DNA of 64,000 nucleotides, taken from NCBI GenBank assembly GCA_963677085.2, contig CAXXFH010000004.1:5332001-5396000 (forward strand), read 5' to 3'. Below the pieces are notes generated by a model. That model saw nothing but the letters and a program-made list of their open reading frames with translations. It had not been told where the DNA came from and made no database searches. Made by a program: the position numbers and the translations under genes. The stretch comes from G963677085 sp963677085. GTDB taxonomy: Bacteria; Planctomycetota; Planctomycetia; Pirellulales; Thermoguttaceae. Positions 25,746-35,447 of this stretch are shown one piece after another (position 1 is the stretch's first letter; every line of letters begins with the position of its first letter).

Positions 25746-27116
25746 CTAAAACTCGCGATTAGTAACAATTCCAGGTTGCGGCATCGGATAATTGCCATTG
25801 GCATCGGGCATGATGGGCGCCGGTCCGTCGAACGTGAGCTTGTCCACGTTGGGCGCAAACTCATGGTCACTGTTGAGCATTTCATCGAATGTGACCGTTC
25901 GGCCGACGTGTGCTGCCATGCGGCCCATTGAGGTTGCCACGCTGGCTTCCACGCCGCGTTTCGCTTCGTTGAAGGGTTTGTCGTTGCGGACAGCGTCCAC
26001 CAAATCATTCCACTCATTTTGATAGGGACTCCGCTCGGCCGGATCAATCTTGGATTCCCAAATCATATCCGAACTCTCAGGAAGCTGCCCCTTGTATATT
26101 CGGGACGGAGCACCGCAATCGCCGGCTTTGGAAAGGATCGCGCTGCCCTTCGTACCGTGTGCGTAACTATGGTAAATATTCTCGCACCCCGACATAGAGC
26201 GTCCGTCCATGACAAGCTTCGTGCCATCGGGGAACGTGTATTCCACGGAGTAGACGTCGAAATTCGGGTCGATGGACTTCCCGCGATAATGGCGACCACC
26301 TAACCCCATCGCTTTGACCGGCCAAGCATTCTTCATCCAGCAGCAATGATCGATGATGTGGATGTACAGTTCGTTGAAGGTGCCGCCGCCGGTCCACAGG
26401 AATGATTTGAACCTGCGAATCTGGAACTCGACTTCAGTCATGTCCTTCGGCTTGGGGCCACAGAAACCGAACGAACCGTGCATTCGGTAGCCTCGCATGA
26501 AAAGTATATCACCGATTTCACCGTTATGAATGCGGTCGGCCACTTCCTGAAGGGCCCGACTGTGACGGGACATCAAACCAACGCCCACCTTGAGGTTTTT
26601 CGCAACCGACTCTTCCGCGAGCTTCAGCATTCGGCGGGATGTTGGGCCGTCGGCCGTCACCGGCTTCTCCATGAAGACATTCAGCCCTTTTTTGATTGCG
26701 TAGTCAAAATGCACCCCGCGAAACGCCAACGGTGTCGCGAATATCGCGATGTCGCCCGGCCTCAGACAATCCATTGCTTTTCGGTAGGCATCGAGGCCGA
26801 CGAATTGGCGGTCGTCGGGCACGTCCACCTTGTCACCAAATTGTCTAAGATGCTCATAGCTGCCGTCAAGACGATTCTGAAAGGCGTCAGCCATGGCGAC
26901 GAGTTTGATGGGACCGTATTTGGCGCTTGTGGCCAGCGCGTTGGCCACGGCGCCGGTACCTCGACCGCCGCAGCCAATCAAGGCAACCTGAAGGGTGTTG
27001 TCTTCAGCGGCGTGGACATGTGGAAGTCCTACTTCCGCCAAAGCGGAGACTGCAGCAACTCGGCCAGTATTTTTCAGAAAGTTACGGCGCGTGTTTTGGG
27101 ACATCTCTTGGTTCAT
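25746..27116 (-). CDS. Tat-exported Gfo/Idh/MocA family oxidoreductase
   Basis: A 456-aa NAD(P)-dependent sugar oxidoreductase. The Tat signal NTRRNFLKNTGRVAAVSA is at residues 8-25. The Rossmann fold starts VALIGCGGRGTG, and the EKP catalytic motif is present (NVFMEKPVTADG). The C-terminal domain (FKSFLWTGGGTFNELYIHIIDHCCWM) matches exported planctomycete members thought to act on sugars or glycans in the periplasm. Substrate unknown. ATG 27116 is used; an alternative at residue 5 would give the same Tat signal. It is followed on the same strand by nothing until the aldo/keto reductase gene, 113 bases away. Confidence 0.85.
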   Translation of the reverse strand: MNQEMSQNTRRNFLKNTGRVAAVSALAEVGLPHVHAAEDNTLQVALIGCGGRGTGAVANALATSAKYGPIKLVAMADAFQNRLDGSYEHLRQFGDKVDVPDDRQFVGLDAYRKAMDCLRPGDIAIFATPLAFRGVHFDYAIKKGLNVFMEKPVTADGPTSRRMLKLAEESVAKNLKVGVGLMSRHSRALQEVADRIHNGEIGDILFMRGYRMHGSFGFCGPKPKDMTEVEFQIRRFKSFLWTGGGTFNELYIHIIDHCCWMKNAWPVKAMGLGGRHYRGKSIDPNFDVYSVEYTFPDGTKLVMDGRSMSGCENIYHSYAHGTKGSAILSKAGDCGAPSRIYKGQLPESSDMIWESKIDPAERSPYQNEWNDLVDAVRNDKPFNEAKRGVEASVATSMGRMAAHVGRTVTFDEMLNSDHEFAPNVDKLTFDGPAPIMPDANGNYPMPQPGIVTNREF

Positions 27117-27158
27117 CTTGACTTTCGTAAGCTGGTGGGGAAGGGTTGGGGTTTCATG

Positions 27159-27944
27159 TCAACGCCCAGCGGCCCAATGGATGCCGTTAAGCAATAGGGT
27201 TTTGAAGGCCGGTGCCCGCCAAGCGTTGTCGCCGTGGCCGAGCATGAAGAAGAACACCGGGGTCTTGCCGTACTTGTGTGTCCACGCGATAGCCGGCCCG
27301 CCGCCCAAGGAATTTGAAGTCAATAGCACATTCACATCCGGTGCCGTGAAGCAATGGATATACATCTCGTCATGGACCTGGAAGTCGTCGACCCCCTTGG
27401 TAATAGGGTGCGTCCTGTCGGCCACTGTCACGGAGATGTCGCCGAACTTGACACTCGAAACCCCGAACGGCTTGTCGTCGTTTGTATAATTCCATGTCTT
27501 GGAGAAGACATACTTTCCACCGACGATATCGACGAATTCCTCCCAGTCGCGATGAGCACAAAGGTTGTGGTGCAACGACACAACACCGATCCCGCCGTCC
27601 TTCAGCAAATTCGCGAACGCAGCCTGTTGCGACTGGCTGATACCTCGAACCATGTCGTACATGACAATGACATCATAATCCTTCCCCAAACCCGGCTTCA
27701 GCAGACCAGCCGATTCGGGGAGCGTCATCTGCGTGCATGCGACGTTCGGGGCATCATCCAGTATTTTCCCCAGACTCTTTGGAGGATCGCCATGACCGCC
27801 GTACGTCAATAAAACCCGGATTGTGTTGTTCGACGCTTTCGCGGACGACTCGGAATCTTCTCCACGAACAGCGGCCGGTACAATACAAAGAGCGAAAGCG
27901 AGAAGCGGTAACCAGCAACGGCCTGCAACGAATCGGACATGCAT
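27159..27944 (-). CDS. exported ThuA-like protein
   Basis: A 261-aa protein with a signal peptide (LLAFALCIVPAAVRGED) and a ThuA-like (trehalose-utilisation, glutamine amidotransferase-like fold) domain: RVLLTYGGHGD, YDVIVMYDMVRG, GIGVVSLHHNLCAHRDW and VFFFMLGHGDNAW. The family is associated with sugar metabolism, often beside Gfo/Idh oxidoreductases, as here: the Gfo gene lies 42 bases downstream on the same strand, a likely two-gene unit. The reaction is not established. Confidence 0.85.
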   Translation of the reverse strand: MHVRFVAGRCWLPLLAFALCIVPAAVRGEDSESSAKASNNTIRVLLTYGGHGDPPKSLGKILDDAPNVACTQMTLPESAGLLKPGLGKDYDVIVMYDMVRGISQSQQAAFANLLKDGGIGVVSLHHNLCAHRDWEEFVDIVGGKYVFSKTWNYTNDDKPFGVSSVKFGDISVTVADRTHPITKGVDDFQVHDEMYIHCFTAPDVNVLLTSNSLGGGPAIAWTHKYGKTPVFFFMLGHGDNAWRAPAFKTLLLNGIHWAAGR

Positions 27945-28162
27945 GCCAAGTGTCCTTTCGATGAGATTACCACCGCTGCGCTATGTGGAGCGACACGCGG
28001 CAGTACCAGAGGGGGGAGGGAAGGTGGGGAACTTCATCTGATTGACTCTATCATCATTTTCGATCAATAACCATATACGGTCAATGAGATTTTGGGCGTT
28101 TCCTTGTAGGATTCTAGCATCGCAGCGACCTTCCCAACGTTTTCGTTTTCATGTCTTGATGG

Positions 28163-29161
28163 TTACAATTGGCTGCCATCAATGGCCTCGCCGTCCTTGC
28201 GATTGCCAAGGCAACGATGGGTCTCGGCGTCTATCGAATAACTGATCGAGCGGACTGAGCCATCGCAAAACACGAAGTTGCATCCGGCGGCATGCACGCT
28301 GCCGAATCGAGTACGGGCAGACACGCCAGGGGTATCCCGTAGAGGCACATAGTAGGTCGTACGTCCGACATCATCCTGGATGCCGCTATACATGCTCCAG
28401 TCGTCGCCATAATCTTGCCCGTCCGTGTAGTGATCTGCATCAATCGAACGTTCGCCCACCAAGTACGTATTGCTGGCGCCGTCGCAGAGGTTGGCAAAAG
28501 TAACCGTGCTGCGCAGAAAAGAAACCCCGGTGAAATCCGTAACGTCGGGCCACGTGTAACTCGACGAATCACCGGCAGCTAGCGAACTGGGACCGGCGCA
28601 ATCGCTGCCGGAGAGTTGTGCTCGAGCCGGGTCGCCATAGTTGACGGCATAATCGGACCTCGCAAACTCCGAAGTGAAATTTGCATTGCGGCAAGTATAC
28701 CCGCGATTCGGATACGGAATTGCCGACCGTCGCGAGGGGCAAATCATGACCGATAAAGGGGTCTTTAGAACTTGGGCCATATGTGCCTTTTGTTGGGAGG
28801 AAACCACGTCGGGTTGACCATCGGCGGGAAGTTGATAAAGGGCGCTCTGCTCCAGGAATAGCAAGATGTTGTACACCCATCCGCCCGGCTGTTTGGCACC
28901 GAATCCTCGATCGGGGTCGCCCACCCAATTTCCGCCCCAGCCGCACGTCGGAAAATGCTCCTGCTGATGTTCATGATTCAGACACGCCAAACCGATCTGT
29001 TTCAGGTTGTTGGCGCATTGCAGCCGTCTGGCTGTCTCCCGAGCGGTCTGCACGGCGGGAAGCAGCAGAGCAATTAAGATTCCGATGATCGCGATCACCA
29101 CCAAAAGCTCCACCAAGGTAAAACCAGATCTGCGGTGTGATATGGTATTCCCTTGGCACAT
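28163..29161 (-). CDS. DUF1559 pseudopilin-like protein
   Basis: A 332-aa DUF1559 protein. Pilin-like N-terminus (RRSGFTLVELLVVIAIIGIL) with the methylation-site Glu, then TARETARRLQCANNLKQIGL. It ends with the family features SVHAAGCNFVFCDGSVRSI and LGNRKDG. It is closely similar to the DUF1559 protein at 60037-61038 (shared DPDRGF and QPGGW). I chose ATG 29161 because it gives a short basic leader; upstream residues are not DUF1559-like. A PEP-CTERM gene lies directly upstream on the same strand. Confidence 0.9.
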   Translation of the reverse strand: MCQGNTISHRRSGFTLVELLVVIAIIGILIALLLPAVQTARETARRLQCANNLKQIGLACLNHEHQQEHFPTCGWGGNWVGDPDRGFGAKQPGGWVYNILLFLEQSALYQLPADGQPDVVSSQQKAHMAQVLKTPLSVMICPSRRSAIPYPNRGYTCRNANFTSEFARSDYAVNYGDPARAQLSGSDCAGPSSLAAGDSSSYTWPDVTDFTGVSFLRSTVTFANLCDGASNTYLVGERSIDADHYTDGQDYGDDWSMYSGIQDDVGRTTYYVPLRDTPGVSARTRFGSVHAAGCNFVFCDGSVRSISYSIDAETHRCLGNRKDGEAIDGSQL

Positions 29162-29359
29162 CGATTTACTCGCAACTTGATGAAGTTCGTTGCCCGCAGT
29201 CTCTAAGGGAAATGCCCGCGTGCGCAGGAATAGCGATGCGATTCTTGCCACCCAACCGACCAACATTCTGCGAAACGGTGGCTCGTTGCGTGAACTATGC
29301 AAACCCACAAGGCGATGCAGGAAACGGGATGGCCTGGTATCTTTGGCAGGGTACGTCTT

Positions 29360-30061
29360 CTATCTGTGTCTCCGCCATGTGTAAGCGAGCAAACCGAGAA
29401 GCCCGAGAGACAAGAGTGTCATGGAAGAAGGTTCAGGGACGACATAACCGGTCAGCGCCACTTCGCTGTGTTGTGTACAGTAGTTAACGCCGCGTTTCGA
29501 GGTAACTAACAATCGATAACTCGAATAAGCAGTTGAATTGGCAATCGACACGGACTCACCCCACTGTTTCCGTCCCGGATCGGTATCCAGGCCACTCGTT
29601 CCCGAATAGAGCAACGTCCAACTGCTTCCTAAGGTCAAATCATCGCCCGTGGCATTCGAGCCTTCAATCGTGATCGTCAGTGGATCACGTTGGGAGACAT
29701 CATTGGCTGTGGCAATCTGAACTCCAGTCAAGACGGTTGTGCTTTTCGATGGGGTGACATAGAAGCCGGTGTTTTCACCCGCAACCAGCGAGCTATAGGA
29801 GGGATTGTAGCCGACGTCGGTGTTCAAATACTTTGTGTCGACAGATCCGTCAATCGCCTTTTCGGGCCCACACCCTGGATAGTAATTTCCCGCACCTGAT
29901 CCCTCAGTTGAAGTAGTACTGTCGCCACCGGCAACCGTATTCCAAATCGCGTAGATCTGATCGCCGGTCACCGTGAGGACTTCGGCCCTCGATGCAGTGG
30001 CCGACAACGCGATGACCACGCCAACCACCCATGCGGAACATTTCATTTTTCCACACAACAT
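29360..30061 (-). CDS. PEP-CTERM protein
   Basis: A 233-aa exported protein. GAGGAGGACGAG precedes ATG 30061. Signal peptide about residues 1-24 (VVGVVIALSATASRAE). The body is beta-rich with a discoidin-like flavour (DGSVDTKYLNTDVGYNPS, SYRLLVTSKRG). The C-terminal sorting signal is VPEPSSMTLLSLGLLGLLA plus RRHR, so it is an exosortase substrate. It precedes a DUF1559 gene on the same strand (about 200 bases apart), a pairing repeated at 60-62 kb. Confidence 0.8.
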   Translation of the reverse strand: MLCGKMKCSAWVVGVVIALSATASRAEVLTVTGDQIYAIWNTVAGGDSTTSTEGSGAGNYYPGCGPEKAIDGSVDTKYLNTDVGYNPSYSSLVAGENTGFYVTPSKSTTVLTGVQIATANDVSQRDPLTITIEGSNATGDDLTLGSSWTLLYSGTSGLDTDPGRKQWGESVSIANSTAYSSYRLLVTSKRGVNYCTQHSEVALTGYVVPEPSSMTLLSLGLLGLLAYTWRRHR

Positions 30062-30293
30062 AACTCGTCCTCCTCGAAAAATAACAAGAAAAAGCAAGCC
30101 GCCATCGGCACGTCCATGCTACTTCAGGCCATTATGCGATGCCGAGCGCGGCGCTGCTAAACGGTTTTTGGAGTCAACGCTACGCGATTTTTTGCAGATC
30201 AGATTCTTTGCGATAAGTCGCGGTCTTCGTGTTCAGCTTCACCGAGACCTTTATGCATTGTTGTCTCGCGCTATTGGGCACGTCAAACAAGTA

Positions 30294-30310
30294 GTCTGTA
30301 GGTTTTGGGC
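30294..30310 (+). promoter_or_regulatory. direct repeat site 1 (GTCTGTAGGTTTTGGGC)
   Basis: First copy of a 17-base exact direct repeat; the preceding bases (ACAAGTA) also resemble those of site 2 (ACAATT). It may be an operator of the adjacent regulator. Confidence 0.4.
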
Positions 30311-30815
30311 ATATTTACGGAGGTTTTTGCCCGCAATGGGGCGATTCGGTTACAGCACGCCACCATCATCCAATTGCTATGCCAATGTCTCTTTCGGTGC
30401 TTTGACTAAAAGTCATAGCATTGTCAACTTGCATGGTGAGATCCTTTGTATTGCTACGATGCGTTTGCGTCAAGCAAATGTTCTATAGGGTTTCAACACT
30501 TCCTTGTAGAAATCCACCGCACCTTTCTCATGCCTTGGCGACATCGCCGTCGGCACCTGTTGCAAGGATGTGCGCGAAATACGTTTCCCAATGTACTACG
30601 CACGAGTCCCAAGGCATGCATCTGGCAACTACTTCTCCCTTTTTCCGAGGACGTTGGCCGGCAAGGCGTTGCGCCGATTTGGCACATCGTCTCACCGTAA
30701 CACCGGTCAACATTGTCCTTCCCGCACAGAGGGGCAATTGCGATAGTTATTGGATGCCGGGACATTTTGCCATACGGTGCGTTACCTTTGTTCTTGCGTC
30801 GGGCGCGTAAATCCT

Positions 30816-30840
30816 AGACAATTGTCTGTAGGTTTTGGGC
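30816..30840 (+). promoter_or_regulatory. palindrome plus direct repeat site 2, candidate operator
   Basis: AGACAATTGTCT (30816-30827) is a perfect 12-base palindrome that runs into the second copy of the 17-base repeat (30824-30840). It lies 130 bases before the XylR-type regulator start, a reasonable place for autoregulation. Function is inference. Confidence 0.4.
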
Positions 30841-30972
30841 GGAAGGGTTGAGGTGGCCGACCGTGGTGTCTACGATGAGCAAATGGCACCGCCCAACGCG
30901 ACTGTTGGATCGCTTGGTGAATTTGGCCGCCTCCCGTCAGAACCGGGGTCCCGTGACGAGGAGGTAACAAAC

Positions 30973-32154
30973 GTGGCGCGACGCAGGAAGAAGACGTTGG
31001 TAGGTGATCAACCCCATGTGGCCCTGATTGTAGAGACTTCGCTGATCTCGGGACGCGAGATTCTTCGAGGGATTTCGGCGTTCGTGCGCGAGCACGGGCC
31101 GTGGTCGATTTACCACGAACCTCGCGATCTGGAAGCATCGGTGCCGAAGTGGCTGAAGAAATGGCACGGTGATGGAATTATTGTTCGGCTTCAAAATGAA
31201 CGAATTGCCGCGGCCGTGTTGGGTACGGGCCTGCCGGCCGTGGATGTTCTGGGCGTCAGTCCTAACCCGCGAGTCCCGCTGGTGCATGTGGACAACCCGG
31301 CCATTGGTAAGATGGCGGCCGAGCATCTGCTCGAGCGAGGATTCGAACACTTCGGTTGGTGTGGGTTGGACGCAATGAACTGGTCGATGGAACGCCGCGA
31401 TGCCTTTTTGCGAGAAGTGGAGGCGGCCGGCTACCAGGGCGAGGTATATGCGTTGCCAGCGAAGACACGTAGCGATTCCTCGTGGGAGACGCAGCAGGAG
31501 CGTTTGTCGCAATGGGTGGCGGCGTTGCCCAAGCCGGCTGGCGTAATGGCCGGCTATGATCCCGTTGGGCAAAAGGTGCTGGAGGCGTGCCGGCGAGCGG
31601 GGGTTTCCGTGCCCGAAGAACTTGCCGTCGTGGGAGTCGATAACGACGAGACCGTTTGCGAAGTATGCGACCCGGCGCTGTCGAGTGTCGTTGCCAATCA
31701 TTACCGAGTGGGTTATCGGGCGGCAGAATTGCTGGATGCGATGATGAAAGGTAAATCGGCGCCGAAAGGGCCTACCTACGTTGAACCCACGGAGGTGGTC
31801 GCGCGTTTGTCGACCGATGCGTTGGCGGTCGAAGATGGCGATGTCGCCGCAGCGTTGCGTTTCATCCGCGAGAAGGGCTGCCAGGGAATTAGCGTGTCGG
31901 ATGTGGTTCGACACGTGGCCATTTCGCATACGGCGTTGAAGGACCGTTTTCGGAATCTCCTAGGACGGTCTATCCATGACGAAATTGTCCGCGTGCGAAT
32001 CCGGCGTGCGAAAGAACTACTAGCCCACACGGATGTTCCCATTCGAGTGGTTTCGACTAAGGCAGGGTTTCGTCACCAGGAGTATATGGGTGTGGTGTTT
32101 CGTCAGAAGGTGGGCACCACGCCAGGGCAATTTCGCAAGGAGGCCCAATCGTGA
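30973..32154 (+). CDS. XylR-type transcriptional regulator (LacI-like sensor plus AraC HTH)
   Basis: A 393-aa regulator. Residues about 15-275 form a periplasmic-binding-protein-like sugar sensor (VALIVETSLISGREILRGI, PLVHVDNPAIGKMAAEHLLERGFEHFGWCG, VGVDNDETVCE); residues about 285-390 form an AraC-type double helix-turn-helix (ISVSDVVRHVAISHTALKDR and PIRVVSTKAGFRHQEYMGVVFR). This is the architecture of XylR, which activates sugar catabolism when its sugar binds. The GTG at 30973 has a GGAGG site 8 bases upstream. It is the first gene of the rightward operon; the isomerase follows 30 bases later. Confidence 0.9.
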   Translation: MARRRKKTLVGDQPHVALIVETSLISGREILRGISAFVREHGPWSIYHEPRDLEASVPKWLKKWHGDGIIVRLQNERIAAAVLGTGLPAVDVLGVSPNPRVPLVHVDNPAIGKMAAEHLLERGFEHFGWCGLDAMNWSMERRDAFLREVEAAGYQGEVYALPAKTRSDSSWETQQERLSQWVAALPKPAGVMAGYDPVGQKVLEACRRAGVSVPEELAVVGVDNDETVCEVCDPALSSVVANHYRVGYRAAELLDAMMKGKSAPKGPTYVEPTEVVARLSTDALAVEDGDVAAALRFIREKGCQGISVSDVVRHVAISHTALKDRFRNLLGRSIHDEIVRVRIRRAKELLAHTDVPIRVVSTKAGFRHQEYMGVVFRQKVGTTPGQFRKEAQS

Positions 32155-32184
32155 AAGAGCCATTTGAACATTAAGGGTAGCATC

Positions 32185-33513
32185 GTGAAAGCGCGACTGG
32201 TTCCTCTGTATTTCGATCCGGGGCGAAATGGGGATTTCGACAAGCAGCTCGGGAATCTTGGGAATCTTCTGGCATCGCAGGCGGAATTGCTCGCGCCGGT
32301 TCCGTTGGGGGCAGCATTGCCCGAGGAAGCCGATGCGGTTGTCTTTCCCCAACTGTTGGGAACCGCTTATCGACGCGTTGAAGACTTCAAAACGCTCGAC
32401 CGGCCGATTCTTGTGGTGACCTCCGAATTTGGGACACTTTCCAGTTGGGATTGGGAGATTATCAGCTACCTGAGTCCTTTCGGGGTGAAAATGATTGCAC
32501 CCTACAACTTGGAACAAACCAAGAAGGTTTGCGATGCGTTGTGCGTAAAACGCGAGCTTCGGCAGGCCCAGTTTCTCGTCTACCAAGACCGGCCTGGCGA
32601 AGGTGGCTTCCAGGATGCCATCTTCAAGCGTTTTTATTGGTGGGAAGATGAATGCACGCAACGGATGTTCGACAAGTTCGGGGTTCGTGTCATCAAGAAG
32701 AGCTTTCGCGAGCTAGGGCAGCGTGCCAAAGAAATTCCCGACGAAGCAGCCGACGAAGTGTGTCGAAGTCGTCAGTTGGCGGCCGAAGGACTTACAAATG
32801 GCGCCTTGCGCAGCGCGGTGAAACTCTACCTGGCCGTGAAGCACGATTTGCAGCAAGACAACACGATCTGCGGCGTGGGCATCAACTGCCTCAACGAATC
32901 GCACTGCTCGGATACGACGCCGTGTCTCGCGTGGAGTATGCTATATGAAGAGTGCCAGTTGATCTGGGGATGTGAAGGTGACACGATGTCGATGCTCACC
33001 GAACATCTCCTGCACCGGTCGTTGGGCACTGCGATGATGATGACCAACCTTTATCCGTTCTTATTGGGTGACGCTGCCCTGAAGCATGAAAAAATCGACG
33101 GATATCCCGAGATCCTCGCGGCACCGGAGAACCATGTCTTGGTTGCGCATTGTGGTTATATGGGTGTCATCCCGAAAGCGTTTTCCTCCCAGTGGACCCT
33201 TCGACCGAGAGTGCTGGAGATCGTCGACGAAAACGCACTAGCCGTCGACGCCCGGCTGCCGACGGGCCCCATTACGCTGGCCAAGGTGCATCCGACAATG
33301 AACCGCATCACGGTGGTCGAGGGTAATCTGAAAGGATACGTTCAATATCCGGGTTCCGACTGCCGCAACGGCGGAGTGATCGAGGTTCGCGATGGCCATG
33401 CGCTGATGAACTCGCTGGCGTCGCACCACTATATCCTTTTGACGGGCCACTGCCTGAAAGATATTCGCCTGATCGCGAAGATCTTCGAACTCGAAGTCGA
33501 GGAGATTGATTGA
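32185..33513 (+). CDS. L-fucose/L-arabinose isomerase-like protein
   Basis: A 442-aa sugar isomerase-like protein of the FucI/AraA superfamily, which interconverts aldoses and ketoses. Family-type segments are GINCLNESHCSDTTPCLAWSM, WGCEGDTMSML and TNLYPFLLGD. The start is a GTG with AAGGG upstream; a TTG at 32164 is another option. It is in an operon with the XylR-type regulator and two TIM-barrel proteins. The substrate is not predictable from sequence by eye. Confidence 0.75.
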   Translation: MKARLVPLYFDPGRNGDFDKQLGNLGNLLASQAELLAPVPLGAALPEEADAVVFPQLLGTAYRRVEDFKTLDRPILVVTSEFGTLSSWDWEIISYLSPFGVKMIAPYNLEQTKKVCDALCVKRELRQAQFLVYQDRPGEGGFQDAIFKRFYWWEDECTQRMFDKFGVRVIKKSFRELGQRAKEIPDEAADEVCRSRQLAAEGLTNGALRSAVKLYLAVKHDLQQDNTICGVGINCLNESHCSDTTPCLAWSMLYEECQLIWGCEGDTMSMLTEHLLHRSLGTAMMMTNLYPFLLGDAALKHEKIDGYPEILAAPENHVLVAHCGYMGVIPKAFSSQWTLRPRVLEIVDENALAVDARLPTGPITLAKVHPTMNRITVVEGNLKGYVQYPGSDCRNGGVIEVRDGHALMNSLASHHYILLTGHCLKDIRLIAKIFELEVEEID

Positions 33514-33623
33514 GTTGTAGGTAGTGTGTGAAACAGGCCGACTACCCGGAGCCCGGGCAATCCTCGATCAGGGGTAACATGGCCATTCCACTTCCTGCGG
33601 AGACATCACGAAAAGGACGAACC

Positions 33624-34478
33624 ATGAAGATCGGCATCGATAGTTACTGCTACCACCGATACTTTGGCGACATCTATCCCGACCAGCAAGACCCGGGGGC
33701 TCGCTGGACTTTCCAGGACTTCGTTTGCCGTGCCGTGGAACTGGACGTCGACGGTGTTTCGCTTGAGTCGTGCTTCTTCGACAGCCTGGAGGCGGGTTAT
33801 CTCTCTGACATCAAGGCTGCGCTCGACGAGCATCAGCTCGAACGCGTGCTGGCCTGGGGACATCCCGACGGCTTGGAAGCCGGCCGGAACGAGGAGGCTT
33901 GGCGTGAGATGAATTCGCTGATCCCCAAGGCCCAGTTCATGGGGGCAGACATCATGCGGATCGTCATTTCGTCGCTGATGTTCCGCTTCGAGCCCCACGA
34001 GCCGCAAATCGAGGCAATCGTGAAGATGCTCAAAGAGAGCGTGAAGATTGCTGAGGACAACGGTGTCATGCTGGCTATCGAAAACCACATCGACTATACG
34101 TCGCAGGAGATTTGCCAGATCCTCGAACGGGTGGGCTCGGAGGCTTTGAAGGTGAATTTTGACACGGGCAACGCGCTTCGCATGATGGAGGACCCCGTGG
34201 CCGCCGCACGACGTCTGGCACCCTACACGGTCGCCACGCACACGAAAGACCTCGACGCCTGTCGTCACGTGCGACCAGAGGAGTGGTACTTTTTTTCGTC
34301 GGTGCCCGTGGGCACGGGTTTGATTGATATGCCGGGCGTCGTGCGGGCGTTGAAAGAAGGTGGATTCGATGGCGTGTTGGCCGTAGAGACCGATCATCAC
34401 AAGGACCACCAAGACGAAGACAAACTGGTTGAACAAAGCATTGCATATCTGAAAAAGTTGTTGCCGGAAATCGACTGA
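33624..34478 (+). CDS. sugar phosphate isomerase/epimerase-type TIM-barrel protein
   Basis: A 284-aa xylose-isomerase-like TIM-barrel enzyme (AP endonuclease 2 superfamily, which includes sugar epimerases and IolE/IolI). Metal-binding type segments are visible: VMLAIENHIDYTSQE, VNFDTGNALRM, TVATHTKDLD and VLAVETDHH. Its ATG follows an AAAAGGACG ribosome site. It probably isomerises or epimerises a sugar intermediate in this operon. An exported TIM-barrel homologue follows 22 bases downstream. Confidence 0.8.
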   Translation: MKIGIDSYCYHRYFGDIYPDQQDPGARWTFQDFVCRAVELDVDGVSLESCFFDSLEAGYLSDIKAALDEHQLERVLAWGHPDGLEAGRNEEAWREMNSLIPKAQFMGADIMRIVISSLMFRFEPHEPQIEAIVKMLKESVKIAEDNGVMLAIENHIDYTSQEICQILERVGSEALKVNFDTGNALRMMEDPVAAARRLAPYTVATHTKDLDACRHVRPEEWYFFSSVPVGTGLIDMPGVVRALKEGGFDGVLAVETDHHKDHQDEDKLVEQSIAYLKKLLPEID

Positions 34479-34500
34479 AATTCTCCTGGGAGTCAATGCA

Positions 34501-35391
34501 ATGAAAGCGAGATATCTGCAGATCGTATCAATTAACATTGGAATGTGCTTCGGAATGGCCGCCCTGGCTACGGCACCGCTTCGAGCGGCCGATGTGGCGG
34601 AGCCGAAAAGTATTTTCGCCAAAGACAACCTCGTGGCCTGGTGTATTGTTCCTTTCGATGCGAAGAATCGTGGGCCGGAAGAACGGGCGGAGATGCTCAA
34701 CCGGTTGGGGATTACCAAGGTCGCTTACGACTGGCGGCAACAACACATTCCGACCTTTGAGGAAGAGATCCTCCAGTATAAGAAGCACAACCTCGAGTTC
34801 TTTGCGTTCTGGGGTTGGCATCCGTCGATGACGCCCTTGGTAAAAAAGCATGGGATTAAACCGCAGATTTGGAGCACCATGCCCAGCCCGAGCCAGGGCA
34901 CTCAGGCTGAAAAGGTGGAAGCGGCGGCCCGGGTAATGCTTCCGTTGGTCGAGAAAGCCCGACAACTCGACTGCCAGCTGGGATTGTATAACCACGGTGG
35001 ATGGGGTGGTGAGCCCGAGAACCTGGTGGCGGTAACCCAATGGCTTCGTGAGAATGCCAAGGCAGACCATGTGGGCATCGTCTACAATTTCCATCACGGT
35101 CACACCCACTTGGCACGAATGCCGGAAGCTTTTGATGCAATGGTTCCCTATCTGATGTGTGTGAATCTTAACGGCCTTACGGTGGGTGGGCCGAAGATTC
35201 TTCCGCTGGGCCAAGGCAAGGAAGACCTGCGCGAGCTGAGGATTATCCGCGATTCGGGCTACAAGGGACCCATTGGTATCCTCGATCACCGCGATCGTAT
35301 TGATGCCGAACAAAGTCTGAAGGAAAACCTCTGCGGTCTGAAAGGCTTACTCAAGGAACTGGGCGACGAAGCGGCACTTCGCACTTTTTGA
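34501..35391 (+). CDS. exported TIM-barrel (isomerase/epimerase-like) protein
   Basis: A 296-aa protein with a signal peptide (about residues 1-29: FGMAALATAPLRAAD) and a TIM-barrel domain of the sugar isomerase/epimerase type (RLGITKVAYDWRQQH; LQYKKHNLEFFAFWGW; LGLYNHGGWGG; HVGIVYNFHHGH; ILDHRDRID). Metal-ligand residues are plausible but not clear. It probably acts on a substrate in the periplasm or has a binding role. Same operon as the preceding isomerase. Confidence 0.75.
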   Translation: MKARYLQIVSINIGMCFGMAALATAPLRAADVAEPKSIFAKDNLVAWCIVPFDAKNRGPEERAEMLNRLGITKVAYDWRQQHIPTFEEEILQYKKHNLEFFAFWGWHPSMTPLVKKHGIKPQIWSTMPSPSQGTQAEKVEAAARVMLPLVEKARQLDCQLGLYNHGGWGGEPENLVAVTQWLRENAKADHVGIVYNFHHGHTHLARMPEAFDAMVPYLMCVNLNGLTVGGPKILPLGQGKEDLRELRIIRDSGYKGPIGILDHRDRIDAEQSLKENLCGLKGLLKELGDEAALRTF

Positions 35392-35447
35392 TATATGTCG
35401 CTGGAACCACACCTCGTCAAGCTGAACGAGACCAAGGAGATATTCCT

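Larger units (their letters stand above)
30062..30972. other. long intergenic region upstream of the XylR-type regulator
   Basis: No convincing gene in about 900 bases; the only frames are short. It separates the leftward PEP-CTERM gene from the rightward sugar operon. It holds a 17-base direct repeat at 30294-30310 and 30824-30840 and a 12-base palindrome at 30816-30827, described separately. Confidence 0.5.
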
